Assembly (NCBI GenBank): GCA_964519955.1
Contig: CAZFLM010000100.1
Location: 1 to 20,256, forward strand
Length of the DNA stretch: 20,256 nucleotides
Origin: CAZFLM01 sp964519955
Lineage (GTDB): Bacteria > Armatimonadota > Chthonomonadetes > Chthonomonadales > CAJBBX01
Direction of reading: 5' to 3'
Shown: positions 15,026-20,256 of the stretch, piece after piece
How the letters are laid out: each line of letters begins with the position of its first letter
Position numbering within the stretch: position 1 is the stretch's first letter
Program-made: the position numbers and the translations under genes
The notes under the pieces: generated by a model
The model's database searches: none
The model's input: the letters and a program-made list of their open reading frames with translations, nothing else
What the model was told of the DNA's origin: nothing

Positions 15026-16036
15026 CTACCCCACCGCCACGCGCGCCCCCTGCTGCGCCAGGGAGCGGTCCACGGCCTCCAGCGCGGCCACGTTCGCCAC
15101 GCCCACCGCGGCGCCGGAGCGCGGCTCCTCGCCGGTCTCCACGCAGTGCAGGAAGTGCTCGACCTGGGCGCGCAGGGGCTCGGCGGCTTCCAGGCGCGGG
15201 CTGACGATGTCGCCATCGCGGACGCGCAGACGGAACTCGCCGAAGCTCCCCGGCTCCGCTTCGGACCGGATGCCCTTCTCGAAGATGCGGACGCGCTCGG
15301 TGGCGTTCAGATCGTCGAACACGGCGCGGCGCTGGCTGCCGACCGCCACGACCTCGCGCACCTTGTTCGGATCGACCCAGCTCACGTGCACGTTGGCGAT
15401 GACGTTGCCGGGGTAGCCCAGCGTAATGAAGGCGATATCGGCCAGCTTGTGGTCGAGCACGGTGGACGCGACCGCCTGCACCCACTCCGGCTGCGCGCCC
15501 ATCACGTAGTCGCAGATAGCCAGGTCGTGCGACGCCAGGTCCCACACCGCGCTGACGTCCGGGCGGACCGGGCCCATGTTCGTACGCGTGCAGTGCAGGT
15601 AGTAGGGCGTGCCAAAGGACGGATCGGCCACCAGTTCGCGCATCTTGGCGACGCCGGGGTTATAGAGGAACGTAAGCCCGACCATCAGCGTGCGCCCCAC
15701 GCGCCGGGCCAGCTCGCCCAGGTCGCGCGCATCGGCCGCCGTGGTCGTCATCGGCTTCTCGACCATGACGTGCTTGCCCGCGCGCAGGCAGGCCCCGACG
15801 ACGGCGTGGTGCGAAGCTGCAGGCGTGGCCACGATGACCGTCTGAACATCCGGGTCGGCCAGCACGTCGTCGAGCCGCGGCGCGGTCTTCAGGCCCGAGT
15901 ACCGCGCGGCGAACGTCGCCAGGCGCGCCTCACGCTCGTCGCAGGCCCAGGTCAGCTCCGCGCCCGGCAGGTCCTGAAGGAGGCGCAGGTAGTTCGCGCC
16001 CCAGTAGCCGCAGCCGATCACTCCAACCTTCGTCAT
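15026..16036 (-). CDS. Cytoplasmic Gfo/Idh/MocA sugar dehydrogenase
   Basis: A 336-residue protein with no signal peptide. It starts at ATG 16036, seven bases after GGAGG, and overlaps the upstream EI-like gene by four bases (ATGA). The Rossmann loop is VIGCGYWGANY (6-16), the catalytic EKP is at residues 93-95, and the family motif WDLASHDLAI (164-173) carries the His169/Asp170 pair. The last two motifs are typical of UDP-sugar dehydrogenases of the WlbA/WbpB type, which form 3-keto sugars for later transamination by DegT-type enzymes such as the one at 7814-8941. That link is inference, because the two genes are about 6 kb apart. It probably uses NAD(H). Confidence 0.92.
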   Translation of the reverse strand: MTKVGVIGCGYWGANYLRLLQDLPGAELTWACDEREARLATFAARYSGLKTAPRLDDVLADPDVQTVIVATPAASHHAVVGACLRAGKHVMVEKPMTTTAADARDLGELARRVGRTLMVGLTFLYNPGVAKMRELVADPSFGTPYYLHCTRTNMGPVRPDVSAVWDLASHDLAICDYVMGAQPEWVQAVASTVLDHKLADIAFITLGYPGNVIANVHVSWVDPNKVREVVAVGSQRRAVFDDLNATERVRIFEKGIRSEAEPGSFGEFRLRVRDGDIVSPRLEAAEPLRAQVEHFLHCVETGEEPRSGAAVGVANVAALEAVDRSLAQQGARVAVG

Positions 16037-17142
16037 TCGCCCGCCTCCTCCGCTTCCGCCATCGCCCGGCGCACCTCCTCGCGGCAGTCGTCAGCCCTCA
16101 GGCCGCGGACGATGTCCTTCGCCGCGCCCGCCTGCCCTGCCGGCACGATCAGCGCGGCCGCGCCCAGGCCGATCGCCGCTGACACCGCTGCCGCGCTCAC
16201 ATCGGCCAACTCCATCTCGACAGCCACCATCGCCGAAGCGGCCGAGACCGCCAGGTCGTCGAACCACGCCGCCTCACCCGCCGACTGCAGGCCGCTGGCG
16301 CCGCACCGCACGATGACACGGGAAACGCCGAGGGCGGCCACATCTGCCGACCCTCCCGGCTCCACCCATGCCGCCAGGCGTGGCTCGCCGCCGAGCGCGG
16401 CCTCCATCAGCAGCGACTCGCGCGCCTTGCCGGCTTCTTCCCGCCACGCATCGAACACGGCAGGCCCCCCTTCGGCGGAAAGGGCGACGGTCAGGTCGAC
16501 CGCTGCGGCGGCGCGCACGAGCGACGTCGACGAGATGGCGCCGCCCGCCTGCAGCACGGTGATGGGCTTGCCGGCGCACAGCTTCGCCAGGCGCTGAATG
16601 CGCGTCTCTCCGTCTGCGGGCGGCTGCGATCGCCAGAGGACCACCAGCGCATCGGCCCCGGACCGCATCGCCGCGTCTACATCCGCCAACTCGCCGACGC
16701 GGGCGGCAACGCGGACCGGTACGCCGTCCAGGGTCGCAACCGGCAGATGCGCGTGGCCGAGGACGAACCGCGCCCGGGCTCCGCTGCGCGCTTCCTGGAA
16801 CTCGGCGACGGCGCGCATGTCGGGGTCGATCGTGACGACGCCTCGATCCGCGTCGACGAGGACCAGATCGCCATCGCGCACCGACCGCCCGATCCCTGCC
16901 ACGCCCACGACGCAAGGCGCAGCCGCCAGGGCATCGCCCGTAGCCTCGCCCTCGACGACCACCGCCACCACGCGTCCCCAGTCCGGCCAGGCAGTCGCCA
17001 GATCGCGCGGGTCATCTAGAACCAGCACGAGGTCCGGCGGCTCCGGCAGCGCGGTGTACTCGGAGACCTCGTCGCGCGGCTCGAACCCCTCGGGCGGCAG
17101 GGGCGGGCCGCCGCGGCGCGTGGCCAAGGCCGCCTGTCCCAT
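16033..17142 (-). CDS. PTS enzyme I / PEP-utilising enzyme-like protein lacking the catalytic histidine (probable pseudoenzyme)
   Basis: A 369-residue protein when started at ATG 17142; the frame opens farther to TTG 17283, but that stretch looks non-coding and neither start has a strong Shine-Dalgarno. Similarity to enzyme I runs through most of the protein: CVVGVAGIGRSVRDGDLVLVD (77-97) and GVVTIDPD (101-108) match the swivel domain, LPVATLDGVPVRVAARVG (133-150) and GADALVVLWRSQ (162-173) match the linker and first barrel strand, and the end (KDIVRGLRADDCREE) matches the EI C-terminus. The phospho-histidine motif GG-TSH is replaced by EGEATGD (64-70). The R-TLDIGGDK segment is replaced by TVLQAGGAIS. 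The HPr-binding helical domain is absent and the barrel is shortened. Phosphotransfer is therefore unlikely. It overlaps the dehydrogenase gene by four bases, so a regulatory or scaffold role with it is possible. Confidence 0.7.
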   Translation of the reverse strand: MGQAALATRRGGPPLPPEGFEPRDEVSEYTALPEPPDLVLVLDDPRDLATAWPDWGRVVAVVVEGEATGDALAAAPCVVGVAGIGRSVRDGDLVLVDADRGVVTIDPDMRAVAEFQEARSGARARFVLGHAHLPVATLDGVPVRVAARVGELADVDAAMRSGADALVVLWRSQPPADGETRIQRLAKLCAGKPITVLQAGGAISSTSLVRAAAAVDLTVALSAEGGPAVFDAWREEAGKARESLLMEAALGGEPRLAAWVEPGGSADVAALGVSRVIVRCGASGLQSAGEAAWFDDLAVSAASAMVAVEMELADVSAAAVSAAIGLGAAALIVPAGQAGAAKDIVRGLRADDCREEVRRAMAEAEEAGE

Positions 17143-17321
17143 GGCCGCGCCTGGACGCCAACAGGTTCCCCTCAAGCGCCTCAACGCACCGCCCTCACCT
17201 TCTCGCCGGAGGCCCCGCGACAGGCCATCTGTGGCGCTCGGACCGAAACCCGCATTTCGACGGATGATTGCCCGTAGGCCCAAGGCCAGAATTCACGATG
17301 TCTCATGGAGGTTACCCAGAG

Positions 17322-17567
17322 ATGGTTAACATAGCAACAGCTCGGCAGCTCATAGGCAAGAAGGTAAGCGTCAAGTGGCTCGACCGCAAGGGCGGCGAGA
17401 TGGAGACGCTTTCCAAGATCCATGATGTTGCCTTCGAACGCCTATATGGCGGATACCTGATACTGGACTGCGATGACGTGCTGCTCGACAAGATCACGTC
17501 GCTGTTCCTCGTCGTCGAGGATGGCAGCTTCGTGCAAGTGGTCGAGGAGCTGCCAGTGGCGGCCTAG
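17322..17567 (+). CDS. Small protein of unknown function (81 residues)
   Basis: Starts at ATG 17322, ten bases after GGAGG. An earlier ATG at 17298 and a TTG at 17268 are in frame but have poorer ribosome-binding sites. The product is mostly beta-strand: GKKVSVKWLDRKGGEME, YGGYLILDCDDVLLDKI, TSLFLVVEDGSFVQVVEEL, compatible with a small SH3- or Sm-like barrel. No signal peptide, membrane segment or metal motif is seen and I recognise no family. Its base composition is less extreme than its neighbours. It is divergent from the EI-like gene, with about 180 bp between the starts. Confidence 0.65.
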   Translation: MVNIATARQLIGKKVSVKWLDRKGGEMETLSKIHDVAFERLYGGYLILDCDDVLLDKITSLFLVVEDGSFVQVVEELPVAA

Positions 17568-17635
17568 TACAGACAATCGAATACGGTTCGGTCCGCGACC
17601 GGCAGCGCGCAAGGGCGTAGCACCGGCACGGTCGA

Positions 17636-17711
17636 CGGCAACTGGCACCAGTCCCCGGGGATGCGAGTCCCCGGTGAAGCCGACCGCCCACGATGGCGGC
17701 CGGATGCTGCC
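17636..17711 (+). ncRNA. Candidate structured RNA element upstream of the WecG-like gene
   Basis: Two hairpins are enclosed by a possible short helix (GGCA 17637-17640 with TGCC 17708-17711). Hairpin 1 is CCGGGGA/TCCCCGG (17655-17674) with loop TGCGAG, which contains a GCGA (GNRA) tetraloop. Hairpin 2 pairs CCGCC (17684-17688) with GGCGG (17695-17699), extended by CCG/CGG. The layout and the GGCAAC and GAAGCC stretches recall c-di-GMP-I riboswitches, but the canonical GCAAAGCC is missing, so I do not name a class. GC-rich DNA often gives chance hairpins. Confidence 0.3.
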
Positions 17712-17733
17712 CTCGGCCGGCACGGCTCCGTGC

Positions 17734-17763
17734 TTGACAGGCCCCTGAACCGGCGGGTATGAA
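17734..17763 (+). promoter_or_regulatory. Sigma-70-type promoter of the WecG-like gene
   Basis: A perfect -35 box TTGACA (17734-17739) and TATGAA (17758-17763, four of six matches) are 18 bp apart. The transcript would start near 17770, just ahead of AAGGAG (17774-17779) and ATG 17786, giving a short leader. The -10 box lies in the loop of an inverted repeat (separate entry). Directly upstream is a tight palindrome (GCACGG-CT-CCGTGC, 17720-17733). Confidence 0.6.
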
Positions 17764-17772
17764 TCCCGCCGG
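17750..17772. promoter_or_regulatory. Inverted repeat around the -10 box, candidate operator or hairpin
   Basis: CCGGCGGG (17750-17757) and CCCGCCGG (17765-17772) are exact reverse complements around a seven-base centre, TATGAAT, that contains the -10 box. A protein bound here would block RNA polymerase. The core GGGTATGAATCCC differs at one base from the palindrome in the repeats at 14795-14808 and 14974-14987 read on the minus strand, so it may instead be a remnant of that repeat family. Confidence 0.5.
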
Positions 17773-17785
17773 AAAGGAGCCCTCG

Positions 17786-18562
17786 ATGCCTGTGGCCTCA
17801 CCAGCGCGTCCCACAAGCGTGCCCGTTCTGGGCGTCCACGTCGATCGTGTGACCATGACGGAAGCGCTTGACTATGTCGAGCAGTTCGTGCGCGTCGGCG
17901 GCTCCCATCACGTCGTCACGCTCGACTCCTCGATGTGCGTGCTCGCCGCTCACGACCCGGAGCTTGACACCATCGTGGACGGCGCCGACCTGGTCACGCC
18001 GGACAGCGCGGGTGTCCTCTGGGCATGCCGCCGCTCCGGCAACGGGCTGCCCGAACGCGTGTCCGGCTGCGATCTGGTCGAGCGGCTGTGCGCCGCATCG
18101 GCACGCAAGGGGCTGCGCCTCTACTTCCTCGGCGCCGCGCCCGGCATCGCCGCCGCCGCCGCGGAACGGATGGCCGCGCGTTACCCCGGCTGCGAGGTCG
18201 CGGGCACCCAACACGGGTACTACGCCCCCGGCGACGAAGCGAGCATCCTCCGCGACATCCGCCGGGCGTCGCCGGATATCCTCTGTGTGGCGATGGGAAT
18301 CCCGAAGCAGGAGAAGTGGATCCACCGCCACAAGGACGAACTTGGAGTCCCGGTCCTCATCGGCGTGGGCGGCACGTTCGACGTTCTGTCCGGCACCATC
18401 AAGCGCGCGCCGAGATGGGCGCAGCGCGCGAACATCGAGTGGCTCTACCGTTTGGCGCGCGACCCGCGCAAGCTGAAGAAGGTCCTGATCCTCCCGAGAT
18501 TTGTCGTGATGAACCTGCGGTGGGCGCAACGGGGCGCTCGACCGACACCCCCGATCGCCTGA
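17786..18562 (+). CDS. WecG/TagA/CpsF family glycosyltransferase (GT26)
   Basis: A 258-residue protein, typical of the family. ATG 17786 lies six bases after AAGGAG; the in-frame ATG at 17759 falls inside the promoter. The family transfers ManNAc, ManNAcA or similar sugars from a UDP donor to a lipid-linked GlcNAc at the inner membrane face, for wall teichoic acid, enterobacterial common antigen or capsule. Visible are VTLDSS with Thr45, VTPDSAGV with Asp73 (the Thr-Asp spacing of 28 equals that of the catalytic T37/D65 in TagA), LYFLGAAPG, AMGIPKQEKW, IGVGGTFDVLSG and RAPRWAQRANIEWLYRL. The usual Asn after VTL is Asp47 here. The basic C-terminus probably binds the membrane. No polymer-specific partner genes lie in the window. 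Confidence 0.93.
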   Translation: MPVASPARPTSVPVLGVHVDRVTMTEALDYVEQFVRVGGSHHVVTLDSSMCVLAAHDPELDTIVDGADLVTPDSAGVLWACRRSGNGLPERVSGCDLVERLCAASARKGLRLYFLGAAPGIAAAAAERMAARYPGCEVAGTQHGYYAPGDEASILRDIRRASPDILCVAMGIPKQEKWIHRHKDELGVPVLIGVGGTFDVLSGTIKRAPRWAQRANIEWLYRLARDPRKLKKVLILPRFVVMNLRWAQRGARPTPPIA

Positions 18563-18655
18563 CCCCCGCTGCCAGATCGCTCTTGGCCGGCACACGTCCG
18601 AGCTGCCCTGCCCGGCGGCCGCGCAGGCCTACGTGTCCTTACCGAGGAGCCCCAT

Positions 18656-20209
18656 ATGCTCACGCCGTTCCGCAATGAGCCCTACGTCGACTTCAGCCAG
18701 CCGGAGCCCAGGCAGGGAATGGAAGAGGCCCTGCGCCTCGTGACCGGGCAGATGGGCCGGCACTACCCTCTCATTATCGGCGGCGAGCGCATCGCGACCG
18801 AGCGCAAGATCGTCTCCACGAACCCCGCCCGCCCCTCGCAGGTGATCGGCGAAACCTCCAGCGCCGATGCCGCGTTGGCCGAGAAGGCCATCCGCGCCGC
18901 GTGGGCCGCGTTCCCCGAGTGGAGCCGCACCGCGCCTGGCGTTCGCGCGCGCTACCTCCTGAAGACCGCCGCGATCCTGCGCCGCCGCATCTACGAGTTC
19001 TCCGCCTGGCTCACGGTGGAGGTCAGCAAGTCGTGGCTCGAAGCGTATGCCGACACGGCGGAGGCCATCGACTTCCTCGAGTTCTATGGCCGCGAGATGA
19101 TGCGGCTGGGCGGCTCGCACCCGACGACGCCCTGGCCCGGCGAGGAGAACGAGGTCCGCTACCTGCCGCTCGGCGCGGGAGCAGTCATCTCGCCCTGGAA
19201 CTTCCCGCTCGCCATCATGGCCGGCATGACCACGGCAGCGGTGGTAACGGGCAATACCGTTATCACGAAGCCCGCCTCGCAGTCGCCCATCGTTGCGGCC
19301 AAGTTCTACGAGGTACTGGACGAGGCCTCTCTGCCGGCAGGCGTGGCGAACTTCCTGCCCGGCCCCGGCGGCGAGATGGGCGACGCGCTGACCGACAACC
19401 CGCTCACCCGCTTCATCTCGTTCACGGGCTCCAAGGAGATCGGCATCCGCATCTTCGAGCGCGCGGCCAAGGTCCACCCCGGCCAGAAGTGGCTGAAGCG
19501 CACGATCCTGGAGATGGGCGGCAAGGACGCCATCCTGGTGGATGCGGACAGCGACCTGGAGGCCGCCGCCGAGGCCGCCGTCGCAGCCGCGTTCGGCTAC
19601 CAGGGCCAGAAGTGCTCCGCCTGCTCGCGGCTCATCATCCACAAGGATGTGTACGACACCGTGCTGGACCGCGTGGTGGAGAGCGCGCGCACGCTGACGG
19701 TCGGCGATCCGGCGGAGGCCGGCACGTTCATGGGCGCCGTCATCGATGCGTCGGCGAAGCGCAAGATCGAGGAGTACATCGGCATCGGGCGCTCGGAGGG
19801 CCGCGTCGTTCTGGGCGGCGAGGGCGGCCTGGCGGGGTCGGACGGCCACTTCGTGATGCCGACGATCGTCGCGGATGTCGCGCCGAACGCCCGTCTCGCG
19901 CAGGAAGAGGTCTTCGGCCCGGTCCTCGCCGTCATCAAGGCCGACAGCTTCGAGCACGGCCTGGAGATCGTGAACGGCACCGAGTTCGGCCTCACCGGCG
20001 CGGCCTTCTCGCGCAGCCGGACCAACATCGAGCTGGCGCGCCGCGACTTCCATGTGGGCAACCTGTACCTGAACCGCAAGTGCACGGGCGCGTTCGTCGA
20101 CGTGCAGCCGTTCGGCGGGTTCAACATGAGCGGCACCGACAGCAAGGCCGGGGGCCGCGATTACCTGCAGCTCTTCATGCAGGGCAAGTCGATCGCCGAA
20201 CGCCTCTAG
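18656..20209 (+). CDS. rocA: 1-pyrroline-5-carboxylate dehydrogenase (L-glutamate gamma-semialdehyde dehydrogenase)
   Basis: A 517-residue protein, the length of the RocA/PruA-type enzymes of Bacillus and Thermus. ATG 18656 follows GAGGAG by six bases. It oxidises glutamate gamma-semialdehyde (from proline or ornithine) to glutamate with NAD. The N-terminus (FRNEPYVDF, then YPLIIGGERI) is typical of the P5C dehydrogenase subfamily. Aldehyde dehydrogenase motifs are SPWNFPLAI with Asn182, FTGSKEIG, LEMGGKDAILVD with Glu286, GYQGQKCSACSR with nucleophile Cys320, EEVFGPVLAV and PFGGFNMSGTDSKAGG. No proline dehydrogenase is adjacent. The 93-bp gap after the WecG-like gene could be transcribed with it or hold its own promoter; I saw no clear boxes. 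Confidence 0.95.
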   Translation: MLTPFRNEPYVDFSQPEPRQGMEEALRLVTGQMGRHYPLIIGGERIATERKIVSTNPARPSQVIGETSSADAALAEKAIRAAWAAFPEWSRTAPGVRARYLLKTAAILRRRIYEFSAWLTVEVSKSWLEAYADTAEAIDFLEFYGREMMRLGGSHPTTPWPGEENEVRYLPLGAGAVISPWNFPLAIMAGMTTAAVVTGNTVITKPASQSPIVAAKFYEVLDEASLPAGVANFLPGPGGEMGDALTDNPLTRFISFTGSKEIGIRIFERAAKVHPGQKWLKRTILEMGGKDAILVDADSDLEAAAEAAVAAAFGYQGQKCSACSRLIIHKDVYDTVLDRVVESARTLTVGDPAEAGTFMGAVIDASAKRKIEEYIGIGRSEGRVVLGGEGGLAGSDGHFVMPTIVADVAPNARLAQEEVFGPVLAVIKADSFEHGLEIVNGTEFGLTGAAFSRSRTNIELARRDFHVGNLYLNRKCTGAFVDVQPFGGFNMSGTDSKAGGRDYLQLFMQGKSIAERL

Positions 20210-20256
20210 CCCGGATCATGCATAAAAGGAGTAAAGGGAGCACACTCTGTCGAAAT
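20210..20256 (+). other. Right-edge intergenic stretch with a Shine-Dalgarno-like run
   Basis: After the rocA stop the sequence has AAAAGGAG (20224-20231) and AAAGGGAG (20233-20240), which look like ribosome-binding sites for a plus-strand gene starting at or beyond the edge. No start codon in a convincing position is visible within the window. Confidence 0.3.

Noticed and set aside
13748..16597. A 949-codon plus-strand open frame
   Set aside because: It crosses the ATP-grasp gene, the repeat gap, the dehydrogenase and the EI-like gene in antisense. Few stops are expected at this GC content; the product has no recognisable features.
17636..17711. Calling the hairpin region a c-di-GMP, cobalamin, FMN or c-di-AMP riboswitch
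   Set aside because: Short stretches resemble parts of each, but none has the full conserved core; kept only as an unclassified candidate.
18629..20053. A 474-codon minus-strand open frame opposite rocA
   Set aside because: Antisense shadow of a clearly identified aldehyde dehydrogenase.

Overview
The window is about 20 kb of very GC-rich bacterial chromosome. It is densely coding, with strong Shine-Dalgarno sequences (GGAGG/AAGGAG) and frequent TTG and GTG starts. A Tat-exported Gfo/Idh/MocA oxidoreductase, large secreted proteins of carbohydrate-binding or beta-propeller type and dispersed palindromic repeats suggest an Armatimonadota-, Planctomycetota- or Chloroflexota-like environmental bacterium. 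This assignment is inference; no rRNA or other phylogenetic marker is present. I support 18 protein genes and see no tRNA, rRNA, CRISPR array, IS element or prophage.

Region 1 (1-8941, all minus strand). From the right these are a DegT-type PLP sugar aminotransferase, xylulokinase (xylB), a solitary HicB-like protein, an SRAP/YedK abasic-site protein, a Tat-exported Gfo/Idh/MocA oxidoreductase, and a very large exported TPR-DUF3857-transglutaminase protein that runs off the left edge. The gap between xylB and the aminotransferase holds a long hairpin built of heptanucleotide repeats.

Region 2 (8942-11009, plus strand). A divergent intergenic region with a perfect 18-bp palindrome precedes a secreted three-part protein: a concanavalin/DUF1080-like part, a jelly-roll-like part and an SMP-30/NHL-like propeller.

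Region 3 (11043-17142, all minus strand). At the right are a PTS enzyme I-like protein that has lost its phosphorylatable histidine and, overlapping it by 4 bp, a cytoplasmic Gfo/Idh/MocA dehydrogenase. A 381-bp non-coding gap with two copies of a ~115-bp repeat follows. Next come three overlapping genes (ATP-grasp ligase, NAD-dependent epimerase, HAD phosphatase), each with a TTG start behind a good Shine-Dalgarno sequence. At the left, a separate promoter drives an antitoxin / PemK-MazF-like toxin / small membrane protein trio.

Region 4 (17143-20256, plus strand). An unrecognised 81-residue protein is followed by a possibly structured non-coding segment. A TTGACA/TATGAA promoter with an inverted repeat around its -10 box then precedes a WecG/TagA/CpsF glycosyltransferase. 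A 1-pyrroline-5-carboxylate dehydrogenase (rocA type) ends the window.

Functionally the window combines sugar uptake and activation (xylulokinase), cell-surface glycan synthesis (aminotransferase, dehydrogenase, epimerase, WecG glycosyltransferase), exported sugar-related proteins and stress functions (SRAP, toxin-antitoxin). The most unusual elements are the EI-like pseudoenzyme, the repeat families, and the candidate RNA and operator ahead of the glycosyltransferase.
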